Shown one piece after another: positions 56,152-64,000 of a stretch of DNA of 64,000 bases; the first letter of the stretch is position 1; every line of letters begins with the position of its first letter. This stretch comes from Chryseobacterium sp. StRB126. Lineage in GTDB: Bacteria; Bacteroidota; Bacteroidia; Flavobacteriales; Weeksellaceae. The position numbers and the translations under genes were made by a program. The notes beneath the pieces were generated by a model. It saw only the letters and a list, made by a program, of their open reading frames with translations, searched no databases and was not told the origin of the DNA. The stretch lies in assembly GCF_000829375.1 (NCBI RefSeq), contig NZ_AP014624.1, forward strand, positions 3,100,001-3,164,000, read 5' to 3'.

Positions 56152-56571
56152 TTATTTTAATCTATCTGAATGTTTTGATTCTAAAAAATAGGCTATTATA
56201 AGTAGTAAAAACATAGCACCATCTAAGATGAACTGTATAGGCCACTGACCGGGGTAGGAAAACTCAGGATCAAACAAGGCTGTTCCCGGAAATAAAATAG
56301 ACATTGCCTGCATTATCCAATAAAGACTGGCAAAGATGATTGACAGTCTAAAAACATCCCATTTATCACCTTTCTGAACCCAAATAAACCACAATGACAA
56401 GAGCCCCAGTACGGCACCGAAGAGCATAGTCTGCGCATTATGAAATTTTGCATGCGGAGGCCAGCGGGGATTGAAAATATGGGTATGATTCCAATCAGCA
56501 ATATATGCTCCAAAAAGAGTGGCTAGAGCAACGAATGTTACAAGTAATTTCCCTGTTGTTATTGATTTCAT
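56152..56571 (-). CDS. DUF6640-like membrane protein
   Basis: 139 residues, four hydrophobic helices. 'ADWNHTHIFNPRWPPHAKFHNAQTML' (about 25-50) is the conserved His/Pro-rich motif I associate with DUF6640, with 'FDPEFSYPGQWPIQF' before the last helix. Divergent from the HxlR regulator gene at 56752, which may control it. Function unknown. Confidence 0.72.
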   Translation of the reverse strand: MKSITTGKLLVTFVALATLFGAYIADWNHTHIFNPRWPPHAKFHNAQTMLFGAVLGLLSLWFIWVQKGDKWDVFRLSIIFASLYWIMQAMSILFPGTALFDPEFSYPGQWPIQFILDGAMFLLLIIAYFLESKHSDRLK

Positions 56572-56751
56572 TTTTAGTAAATTATTTTTGTTAGGGTTAA
56601 GTTATAAGATCTTTTAATTTGGAAAAAAGGCTGTTTGAGAATTACACTTCAGCCTTTCATAAGATAAAGTTACTTACTTTTGTATATGCTTTATGAGCTG
56701 GTTACCAAAAGGTAATCTAAATGAGACCTCAACTACAAAATTCTTGGAGCG

Positions 56752-57105
56752 ATGAACAGTAAAAAAGAAACACATAAGGATTGTGAAGCAGGAATGCTTT
56801 ATTTACAGGATACGCTGGAAGCAATCCATGGAAAATGGAAAACCTTGGTTCTCTTTTCTATCATGAATGGTAATAAACGTTTCAAAGAAATAAAGAATAG
56901 TATTCCTAAGATTAGTGGAAAAGTTTTAGCGAAGGAATTAAGAGACCTGGAGCAAAATAAACTTATTAACAGAACTATTCAGGATGATTTACTTACGATC
57001 ATTGAGTACACTCCTACCCTGCATACCACCACTTTAAGATCTGTATTTATATCTATGATCGATTGGGGAAAAGTTCACAGAAAGAAAATCATTGAAGATT
57101 GGTAG
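56752..57105 (+). CDS. HxlR-family transcriptional regulator
   Basis: 117 residues. 'DCEAGMLYLQDTLEAIHGKWKTLVLFSIMNGNKRFKEIKNSIPKISGKVLAKELRDLEQNKLINR' is the HxlR winged helix, with the usual Cys near the N-terminus (C12) that can sense thiol stress in relatives. Divergent from the DUF6640-like gene, its likely target. Autoregulation is also common in this family. Confidence 0.88.
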   Translation: MNSKKETHKDCEAGMLYLQDTLEAIHGKWKTLVLFSIMNGNKRFKEIKNSIPKISGKVLAKELRDLEQNKLINRTIQDDLLTIIEYTPTLHTTTLRSVFISMIDWGKVHRKKIIEDW

Positions 57106-57154
57106 TCTTTCTTTATCTTTTTATCCTGCTGAGCTAGTCTACATCTTTGATAAA

Positions 57155-57510
57155 TCAATAATAAGTATTCGACTTGTCTTTACAGCCACCACTTTCTCCC
57201 AAATAGAAAGCTACAAAATGTTTACTGTACTTATACTCATCTTCTCCTTTTACTTTTAGTTTCCCCTTAAGATAAAAAACAAGATTAAGATATCCTGGAG
57301 CGTGAGCTGGAGGAATGAGGCTTTCATCCTCATAATAAGCCAACATACTTGAGCCCTCTAAATATTTCCCGCTGAGTTACAGACTGGTATCTGAAGATAA
57401 ATCTAAAGAATAGGTTTCAACATCTACTCCTATCAATTCCGGATTCAGGTACTTTTCAAATAGTTGTTTTTGATCTGTGCGTTTTTTATTTCTTTCATCA
57501 TTAAAAAAAA
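57155..57510 (-). pseudogene. Broken gene remnant with an in-frame stop
   Basis: Downstream of the DUF2931 array, one minus-strand frame reads 'DQKQLFEKYLNPELIGVDVETYSLDLSSDTSL', stops at TAA (57379-57377), and continues in the same frame for a further 73 codons with 'GKYLEGSSMLAYYEDESLIPPAHAPGYLNLVFYLKGKL' to 57155. Continuation across a stop is unlikely by chance. A MMKEIKNAQ start at about 57497 lies in another frame, hinting at a frameshift too. No family recognised; an eroded further immunity-like gene is possible. Confidence 0.5.
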
Positions 57511-58662
57511 TTATTCTTCCTGCCAATATTCTAAATCTGTTGGCTTTTGAAGGGGGATTCTGCCTTCCCATTTCGGAACTACAAAACCTTTGGGAAGAGT
57601 GTATTTGGGAGACATTAGTTTTTTCTGTTCATCATTAAATCTTCCTAAGCGAAAACGCATCACCTGATCCTGCTTCTGCTTGTTAACAAAATAAACAACC
57701 CCTTCAACAAAGTCACCTCCAGTATCTTTAGGAATTGTCACAATCATTCGATCATAATGGCCTTTTTCAAATGTTCCCTGAAGATTTTGTGGCAAAACCA
57801 CACTTCCTTCAAACCAACGTGATTCTTTATCATAAGAATGCCAAATCAAATCCATTTGCACAGGGAGTTTTAACTGATGTGATGGATTAGGATTTTTGGG
57901 ATAACTGGCAAAACGATTAGACCATTTTAAAAAGTAAGGTGTAGAATCTAAAAAATAAACACTTCCATCTTTTGAATAATAAGTGATTGAATATTTATAA
58001 TCTTCTTCACTGCTAAAACCTAGATCATATTTATATTGTTTATCCCCTTTTTCCCAAGCTGAATAGGGTACTCCATGCAAATAATGATATATGTTAACTT
58101 CAGAATTAATAAATTTATCTGAAGAAAGAATCTCCTTTTCAACCTTTTCTGCCTCTTCACTTTCTTTCCAAATTCCTTTATTTTTGGCTTTAAAGTTTAT
58201 TATTTTTTTATTATTTCCTTGCCCAGACATCCAAACCGCTACATTCCCTCCAGGAGCAAAACCTGCGATAATCTGAGTATAATTTTCTTTTTCTCCCTTA
58301 GAATTCCAGCCATTTTTAAATAATTCAACCATCATTTCTCTAGGAAGTTTAGATCCGCCTTCATACCGATAACCATCTATGGCGCAAATCCATTTCACAA
58401 AAACACTATCCGGAACAGGCTTAAAAATGTCTCCTCTAGCATAACCTCCGCTAGTAGTCCCCCAGCCAGGATCTGCTCCAATATTAGCCGAAGCACCAGC
58501 AATACTTTTCCCTTGATAAAAAAATTCAACAAATGGACCTCCATTTCCATAAAATTTAGGTGCTGACCATGCAGCATTCCATTCGAATTTATCCTTAGGC
58601 CCACAGCTTATTATTAACAATAAACTTAGCAACAATAATGCTATGTTTTTTATTCTTTTCAT
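57511..58662 (-). CDS. DUF2931-family lipoprotein, cassette 2 copy 3 (type A)
   Basis: 383 residues from the ATG at 58662 (MKRIKNIALLLLSLLLIISC, lipobox at C20); the ATG at 58674 overlapping the upstream stop is an alternative. 'FEWNAAWSAPKFYGNGGPFVEFFYQGKSIAGA', 'APGGNVAVWMSGQGNN' and 'VPYSAWEKGDKQYKYDLGF' are family features. The C-terminal half (for example 'LKWSNRFASYPKNPNPSHQ') differs from the other two copies until the last 25 residues, which are identical (GFVVPKWEGRI...YWQEE). Putative immunity protein by context. Confidence 0.8.
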   Translation of the reverse strand: MKRIKNIALLLLSLLLIISCGPKDKFEWNAAWSAPKFYGNGGPFVEFFYQGKSIAGASANIGADPGWGTTSGGYARGDIFKPVPDSVFVKWICAIDGYRYEGGSKLPREMMVELFKNGWNSKGEKENYTQIIAGFAPGGNVAVWMSGQGNNKKIINFKAKNKGIWKESEEAEKVEKEILSSDKFINSEVNIYHYLHGVPYSAWEKGDKQYKYDLGFSSEEDYKYSITYYSKDGSVYFLDSTPYFLKWSNRFASYPKNPNPSHQLKLPVQMDLIWHSYDKESRWFEGSVVLPQNLQGTFEKGHYDRMIVTIPKDTGGDFVEGVVYFVNKQKQDQVMRFRLGRFNDEQKKLMSPKYTLPKGFVVPKWEGRIPLQKPTDLEYWQEE

Positions 58663-58673
58663 CGTAGAAACCA

Positions 58674-59840
58674 TTATTCTTCCTGCCAATATTCTAAATC
58701 TGTTGGCTTTTGAAGTGGGATTCTGCCTTCCCATTTCGGAACTACAAAACCTTTGGGAATAGTATATTTTGAAACATCATATTTTCTCGTCTCATTATTG
58801 AGTTTAGCTAATCGGAATTTCATAATACGTTCTTTTGAAGTTGAACTTTGTAGCCAGATTGTTCCAAACGTGTAATTTCCAGAAGCATTCAACTTATCCA
58901 TTACGTACACAATATGAACATTTTTATTCTTCTGATAAAACGATTCAAAAGTATTTTGAAAATCAACAGGGAAAACAATCTCTCCTTTATACCATTGTTT
59001 ATCATCTTCTGAGATCCATTGAACTACTGTATGAACAGGCAGCTTGCCTTCTTTCACACCGTCCATAATATGATTAGATAACCAATCCTTGTAAGGAATA
59101 ATAAATTGATTCTCATTTAGAAATATATAACTACCGTCTTTTGAAAAAGCTGTAACTGATTCGTAAAAATCACGATTCTCTTCACTGCTAAATCCTATAT
59201 CATATTTGTACGTCTTTTCGCCTTTTTCCCAAACTGAATATGGAATACCATGAAAATACCTATATATATTGGCAATTTTAAATCCTTCGGATACCTTTTC
59301 ATGTTCTTCAACATATTTCTTATAACTCTTATCGTTTTCTTTCCATATTCCTATATTCTTTGCCTTAAAATGAGTAACCTCGGTACCTGAACCTCCTCTT
59401 CTCATCCAAACTGTTACATTCCCTCCTGGGGCAAAACCTGCAACTATCTGACTATAAGCTAATTTTTCACCATAAGAATCTACTACTCTATTTTTAAACA
59501 AGTTGAGCATTTTTTCTCTTGGTAATTTATGACCAACTTTATATTGAATTCCATCTGCATCACAAATCCAACTTACTGATATACTATCCGGAACGGATTT
59601 GTAAATATCACCACCTGTATACCCTCCACTCGTTAAACCCCAACCAGGTTCTATTCCCCCAGAAGAAGCCCCAGCAATACTTTTTCCTTTATAAAAATAT
59701 TCTACAAACGGACCTGATGCTCCATAATATATGGGTGCGGAAATTCCTGCATTCCATTCGAATTTATCCTTAGGCCCACAGCTTATTATTAATAATAAAT
59801 TTGGTAAGAATAATACTATGTTTTTTATTTTATTCCTCAT
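58674..59840 (-). CDS. DUF2931-family lipoprotein, cassette 2 copy 2 (type B)
   Basis: 388 residues. Signal 'MRNKIKNIVLFLPNLLLIISC' with lipobox at C21. Its N-terminal half is distinct ('FEWNAGISAPIYYGASGPFVEYFY'), while the C-terminal 190 residues ('YSVWEKGEKTYKYDIGFSS' onwards) are nearly identical to copy 1 at 59850-61010, also at DNA level (about four differences in about 565 bp). The stop TAA overlaps the next ATG (TAATG). Putative immunity protein by context. Confidence 0.8.
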   Translation of the reverse strand: MRNKIKNIVLFLPNLLLIISCGPKDKFEWNAGISAPIYYGASGPFVEYFYKGKSIAGASSGGIEPGWGLTSGGYTGGDIYKSVPDSISVSWICDADGIQYKVGHKLPREKMLNLFKNRVVDSYGEKLAYSQIVAGFAPGGNVTVWMRRGGSGTEVTHFKAKNIGIWKENDKSYKKYVEEHEKVSEGFKIANIYRYFHGIPYSVWEKGEKTYKYDIGFSSEENRDFYESVTAFSKDGSYIFLNENQFIIPYKDWLSNHIMDGVKEGKLPVHTVVQWISEDDKQWYKGEIVFPVDFQNTFESFYQKNKNVHIVYVMDKLNASGNYTFGTIWLQSSTSKERIMKFRLAKLNNETRKYDVSKYTIPKGFVVPKWEGRIPLQKPTDLEYWQEE

Positions 59841-59849
59841 TGAAAAACG

Positions 59850-61010
59850 TTATTCTTCCTGCCAATATTCTAAATCTGTTGGCTTTTGAAGGGGGATTCT
59901 GCCTTCCCATTTCGGAACTACAAAACCTTTGGGAAGAGTATATTTTGAAACATCATATTTTCTCGTCTCATTATTGAGTTTAGCTAATCGGAATTTCATA
60001 ATACATTCTTTTGAAGTTGAACTTTGTAGCCAGATTGTTCCAAATGTGTAATTTCCAGAAGCATTCAACTTATCCATTACGTACACAATATGAACATTTT
60101 TATTCTTCTGATAAAACGATTCAAAAGTATTTTGAAAATCAACAGGGAAAACAATCTCTCCTTTATACCATTGTTTATCATCTTCTGAGATCCATTGAAC
60201 TACTGTATGAACAGGCAGCTTGCCTTCTTTCACACCGTCCATAATATGATTAGATAACCAATCCTTGTAAGGAATAATAAATTGATTCTCATTTAGAAAT
60301 ATATAACTACCGTCTTTTGAAAAAGCTGTAACTGATTCGTAAAAATCACGATTCTCTTCACTGCTAAATCCTATATCATATTTGTACGTCTTTTCGCCTT
60401 TTTCCCAAACTGAATAAGGTACACCATGCAGATAACGATATATGTTAACTTCTGAATTAATAAATTTTTCTGAAGAAAGAATCTCTTTTTCAATCTTTTC
60501 TGCCTCTTCACTTTCTTTCCAAACTCCTTTGTTTTCGGCTTTAAAGTTTATTATTTCTTTATTATTTCCTTGCCCAGACATCCAAACTGTTACATTTCCC
60601 CCTGGGGCAAAGCCTGCAATAATCTGACTATATTTTTCTTCCTTAGAATCTCTGCCATTTTTAAACAAGTCTAACATTTTATCTTTGGGAAGCTTAGATC
60701 CACCTTCATAACGATAACCATCTATAGCACAAATCCATTTTACAAAAACACTATCTGGAACAGGTTTAAAAATGTCTCCCCCTGCATAACCGCCACTCGT
60801 TAAGCCCCAACCAGGATCTGCACCAATACTTGCAGAGGCTCCAGCGATACTTTTTCCCTGATAAAAAAATTCAACAAATGGACCTCCATTTCCATAAAAT
60901 TTAGGTGCTGACCATGCAGCATTCCATTCAAATTTATCCTTTGGCTGACAACTTACTACTAAAGACAGACCCAATGAAATTATTATTATATCTTTTATTC
61001 TGTTTATCAT
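59850..61010 (-). CDS. DUF2931-family lipoprotein, cassette 2 copy 1 (A/B chimera)
   Basis: 386 residues from the ATG at 61010 (MINRIKDIIIISLGLSLVVSC, lipobox at C21). The N-terminal half matches copy 3 ('FEWNAAWSAPKFYGNGGPF', 'VWKESEEAEKIEKEILSS') and the C-terminal half matches copy 2 ('YDIGFSSEENRDFYESVTAF'). The junction is near 60415. It starts 11 bp after the DUF2235 stop, so it is the first immunity candidate of this effector. A recombination or gene-conversion product. Confidence 0.82.
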   Translation of the reverse strand: MINRIKDIIIISLGLSLVVSCQPKDKFEWNAAWSAPKFYGNGGPFVEFFYQGKSIAGASASIGADPGWGLTSGGYAGGDIFKPVPDSVFVKWICAIDGYRYEGGSKLPKDKMLDLFKNGRDSKEEKYSQIIAGFAPGGNVTVWMSGQGNNKEIINFKAENKGVWKESEEAEKIEKEILSSEKFINSEVNIYRYLHGVPYSVWEKGEKTYKYDIGFSSEENRDFYESVTAFSKDGSYIFLNENQFIIPYKDWLSNHIMDGVKEGKLPVHTVVQWISEDDKQWYKGEIVFPVDFQNTFESFYQKNKNVHIVYVMDKLNASGNYTFGTIWLQSSTSKECIMKFRLAKLNNETRKYDVSKYTLPKGFVVPKWEGRIPLQKPTDLEYWQEE

Positions 61011-61020
61011 TATTATCGAT

Positions 61021-62934
61021 CTAAGGATACCATTTTTCTCTTTCATAATAAATATTACCATCTTTATCCACTTTAGGTACTACGGGTTGGTTGACAAAAC
61101 CTACGTTTTCAAGAAGATGATGATCTCCCGTTTTAACACCTATTGCAGCGAGTCCTCCAAAGTTAGCAGAAAGATGGATATAATGGTTACAGATATGTTG
61201 ATATATTTCTGAAGGGACCGTATAATTTCCAACCCCTTCTTTTTTACTTTCCTCCAGCATCAGATCCATATATTGCTTCAAGTCTTTATATTTATCCGTA
61301 TCTGGGATTTCATGTTCAAAAGGATGGTCAACTTTATTACCTTTAGCTATAGCTTCTTTATAGTCTTTATAAAAAGGTACTTTATTATCTATTCCTTTCT
61401 GCAACATCATATACATGGCCACTAAACTGTATTTATTAGAAATATATCGGGAATCTTCCAGAATATAATGGTCTGATTCTTTGGTTTGAAATATTTGGTA
61501 ATAGGAACTTTTGGATACTGTTTTTTCTTTATCCGGGAAATCCGGCTCTGCTTTGATCTCCCGTGTTCCCACTCCTGCACTCGTTATTGTTGTTTCTTTT
61601 ACATGATCGTACGTATTTCTAAATGCAATCTCTTTTTCCGTAGAGATGCGCTGATTGATATAAAACTGTCTTATTTTTTCCTTTTCTTTAAGGGTTTTAT
61701 CATCTCCTACTTTCACATCAAAATAATCCAAAACGGCAGTGTATTTATCCAGATGGGCATAGCCGCCTCCTATATCCGAATGGGCGCCCAGCATCGATAT
61801 AGTATAGCCTTCTTCTGTGGGAGTTAATGCAAAATTTTTCCGCCATTCATTATGGGCGGTAATATGGAAAATCTTTTTGATTCCCAATCCTGATACTTTC
61901 GTTTTAATGTCCTGAAGCGAAGCTTGTCCCAGAAATGCGGCAATACTATAAGGAACAGTTAAAGGATTTTTAATCAAAACTCCCGCTACTTTATATCCTA
62001 TATTTTCTTTCACGACCATATCGGAAACCACTGTATCAAATACCCCCAGAAAACGGATTTCTATGGTAAAGGTCTCTCCCACTGGTTGATATCCTGCTTT
62101 GCGCAGTCTTTTTCCAAAGAGACCACCTGCATGTTCTGAAACATAAGAGATCTTGGGGCGTCCCATTTTAATATCCATTTCATCCCGCATCGCCGTATCG
62201 TATTTTGCAGACTTTTTGACTTCATTACAAAAATGTCTTGCTGCTGCAGCTCCCCGGCTGAATCCGAAAACGTCAAATACAATCTTATTAATTTTTTTAT
62301 TTTTAGAAATACCCTTAAACTCATTTTCTATTACAGTTTTAATCCCTTCCTCTACCCTGCCAATTACTCCCCAATCTCCTCTCCCTGCACAGGAACCTGC
62401 AATATCGTCTTCCTTATCCTGTTTCGTTCCTATTCCTTCTACATACTGTTTCAAAATAGCATATTCTCCATATTCCGGATATTCATCATCTTTGGCTGCT
62501 TCTAATTTCTCTTTATAGAGGTCAAAAAGTTTTGCAACATTAGAATAGGGATTCCAGTAGCTGTCGCGGTCTGAGATTTTAATCTTTTTCTGCTTTCCGG
62601 TTTTGGGATCTTTTATGGTTTCGTAATATTCCTGGGGAACGGTATCATTTTTATAATAGGTTTCTCCGGAATTAATCTTACTGTAATAGGTTTTATCAGA
62701 ATTATACCTGTTATTTCCTGTGCCATCAAAAAACATCCCGATAAAAACATTGACAGAGTCTTTAGGCTGATATGCCGGAGCTTTTTCCACTGCGGATCCA
62801 TGATGAATATCTTTATCTGCATTCAGATTATTCAAACCTAATGCATTAATATTGGTATTTCCTTCAGAGTATAGGTTATACCCTTTTTCGGTTACTTTGG
62901 TATATTTCCCGTTAACAATTCTTGTTCTGCTCAT
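61021..62934 (-). CDS. DUF2235 T6SS lipase-type effector (Tle-like), intact
   Basis: 637 residues, no signal peptide. 'VNVFIGMFFDGTGNNRYN' (62-78) starts the DUF2235 alpha/beta hydrolase, GFSRGAAAARHF (224-235) holds the nucleophile S226, 'LGVFDTV' (297-302) and 'GAHSDIGGGYAH' (383-394) hold the expected acid residues, and a C-terminal His is likely near 'YIHLSANFGGL'. Tle1-like enzymes of this family cleave membrane phospholipids of target cells. It sits 10 bp after vgrG and 11 bp before the first DUF2931 lipoprotein: an effector carried by this VgrG is the likely reading. Confidence 0.85.
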   Translation of the reverse strand: MSRTRIVNGKYTKVTEKGYNLYSEGNTNINALGLNNLNADKDIHHGSAVEKAPAYQPKDSVNVFIGMFFDGTGNNRYNSDKTYYSKINSGETYYKNDTVPQEYYETIKDPKTGKQKKIKISDRDSYWNPYSNVAKLFDLYKEKLEAAKDDEYPEYGEYAILKQYVEGIGTKQDKEDDIAGSCAGRGDWGVIGRVEEGIKTVIENEFKGISKNKKINKIVFDVFGFSRGAAAARHFCNEVKKSAKYDTAMRDEMDIKMGRPKISYVSEHAGGLFGKRLRKAGYQPVGETFTIEIRFLGVFDTVVSDMVVKENIGYKVAGVLIKNPLTVPYSIAAFLGQASLQDIKTKVSGLGIKKIFHITAHNEWRKNFALTPTEEGYTISMLGAHSDIGGGYAHLDKYTAVLDYFDVKVGDDKTLKEKEKIRQFYINQRISTEKEIAFRNTYDHVKETTITSAGVGTREIKAEPDFPDKEKTVSKSSYYQIFQTKESDHYILEDSRYISNKYSLVAMYMMLQKGIDNKVPFYKDYKEAIAKGNKVDHPFEHEIPDTDKYKDLKQYMDLMLEESKKEGVGNYTVPSEIYQHICNHYIHLSANFGGLAAIGVKTGDHHLLENVGFVNQPVVPKVDKDGNIYYEREKWYP

Positions 62935-62944
62935 AGGAAAAATA

Positions 62945-64000
62945 TTAGTGATTATGACCTTTTTCGCCGCTATTCATAAAGATTGAACTTTTCGTATGGC
63001 TTGTAAAATTTTCTTCTGTACTGAAATTCATTTCTTTTCTTGAAATTTCATTACGCTCCTGTTTTACTTCACTGTGCACATCTCCTTCTATAAATTCAGT
63101 GAGTTTTCCTGTAATGAAAACCTGGGAATCTCCTATCACAGAAGAGGTTTTTATCATGCCCACACTTTCACTATGGTTCATTGTCACAGTATCTGTTTTA
63201 TTCATCCCAACGCTGGTAGACATATTTTGTCCCACATTGATATTGAGGTTTCCTCCTGCATTGAAGTTGATATCATTAGGTGCAGATACAGTGATGTTTC
63301 CTTTGCCGTCCATGAAATAGTTGTTACCACTTGGATCTACAATATTCACACTTCCTTCTGCATCATTCATCAGAATACGAATACCGCTTCTGGTCTGAAT
63401 AGATTTTAAATGGTTATTCACTCCACCGCCAAGGGCAACTCCGCCGTGAAACATTCCGCCCATCACGAAAGGACGATCCGGATGGTTATGTACAAATCCT
63501 ACCATTACCTGATCTCCTACTTCAGGAATGGCTACATAGCCTCTGTTTTGAGTGATCTGATCTGTTCCGCCTGCATCCGGGCTCATCACTCTGATAAAGT
63601 CTGTAGTTTCATTAAGCTGCCACAGAAATTTTACTTGTACACGTCCCTGTCCCAAAGGATCTTCGTTGGAGATCACTACTGCCGGCTGTGTTTCTGCAAA
63701 AGGAGTTGTAAATTCAGGTTTGGGAATATATCCAGTATCTGAGGCTATGGCTTCAAAACTTCCTTTATAATGTCCTAAAGTATCTATTTCATGGGTAACT
63801 TCTGTCATCATGAGTTTTGTGAAATACCCTGTTTTGCTGGAATCTGGCTTTCTCAGATAAAGATCTGCTGTACAGCCCGGATATAGAAACGGTATTGTGG
63901 TATCACCGGATACTACAAACACATCTACCCCTTTACTGCCCCATGCACCCGTCTGGGAATTCACCACATCCATATCGGTAGCTGCCTTAATGGGAGCCGG
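62945..64000 (-). CDS. vgrG: VgrG-type T6SS spike protein, C-terminal part
   Basis: Partial: the gene continues past the right edge; 351 codons are visible. 'QPAVVISNEDPLGQGRVQVKFLWQL' and 'RGYVAIPEVGDQVMVGFVHNHPDRPFVMGGMFHGG' are the gp5-like OB domain, followed by repeats 'GNLNINVGQNMSTSVGMNKTDTVTMNHSESVG' of the trimeric beta-helix. The C-terminus is short and carries no toxin domain. Type VI (T6SSiii in Bacteroidetes) spike. The following DUF2235 gene is likely its cargo. Confidence 0.9.
   Translation of the reverse strand, partial: PAPIKAATDMDVVNSQTGAWGSKGVDVFVVSGDTTIPFLYPGCTADLYLRKPDSSKTGYFTKLMMTEVTHEIDTLGHYKGSFEAIASDTGYIPKPEFTTPFAETQPAVVISNEDPLGQGRVQVKFLWQLNETTDFIRVMSPDAGGTDQITQNRGYVAIPEVGDQVMVGFVHNHPDRPFVMGGMFHGGVALGGGVNNHLKSIQTRSGIRILMNDAEGSVNIVDPSGNNYFMDGKGNITVSAPNDINFNAGGNLNINVGQNMSTSVGMNKTDTVTMNHSESVGMIKTSSVIGDSQVFITGKLTEFIEGDVHSEVKQERNEISRKEMNFSTEENFTSHTKSSIFMNSGEKGHNH

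Noticed and set aside
58835..60244. Repeated 77-codon plus-strand frames at 58835-59068 and 60011-60244
   Set aside because: They are antisense shadows of the duplicated 3' halves of DUF2931 copies 1 and 2; their similarity simply reflects that duplication.

Overview
The window is AT-rich chromosomal DNA of a Flavobacteriia member, most likely Chryseobacterium or a close relative. The signs are Bacteroidetes-type -7 boxes (TAnnTTTG) upstream of several genes, atpD-atpC standing apart from the rest of the ATP synthase genes, a DUF2723 membrane glycosyltransferase, a short SRP RNA, a sulfonolipid-type gene pair, many SPII lipoproteins with the flavobacterial look, and type VI (T6SSiii-like) effector modules. 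The genus call is inference from overall protein character.

Left part (1-13632): the end of a DUF2723 gene; a cysteine-synthase-like enzyme followed by an alpha-oxoamine synthase, the expected pair for sulfonolipid (capnine) synthesis; a DMT transporter; a Crp/Fnr regulator with a Rossmann reductase; then two proteins with a bactofilin-like polymer-forming stretch, placed on either side of a LytS-type kinase and LytTR regulator. At 13633-14869 sit five tandem copies of a roughly 250-bp unit.

Middle (14870-34266): mostly housekeeping and cell-envelope genes: a B12-binding radical SAM protein with a TTG start, atpD/atpC, ribF (TTG start), kdsB, a glutathione peroxidase lipoprotein, a PAP2 phosphatase, an aminotransferase, a phosphohexomutase and a GIN-domain lipoprotein. 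Several dispersed hairpin repeats lie between genes. At 32910-33090 there is a 181-bp MITE-like element with perfect 16-bp inverted ends and an 8-bp target duplication.

Effector cassette 1 (34267-42961, all minus strand): a LysM-like protein; a PAAR-like DUF4280 protein whose C-terminus resembles a SleB-type wall hydrolase; two exported proteins; a DUF2235 (Tle-type phospholipase) gene broken by a one-base frameshift in an A-tract; and two DUF2931 lipoproteins.

43000-56571: glycosyltransferase/DUF4199 pair, SRP RNA, menA and menB, a complete IS1182-family element (48644-50214), a TPR protein, gyrA, small lipoproteins, and assorted small enzymes and membrane proteins.

Effector cassette 2 (57155-64000, minus strand, running off the right edge): VgrG, an intact DUF2235 protein, and three tandem DUF2931 lipoproteins that form a recombination mosaic, followed by a broken gene remnant. 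In both cassettes DUF2235 is followed directly by DUF2931 lipoproteins. The simplest reading is an effector with a set of periplasm-facing immunity proteins; that function is inferred from context.
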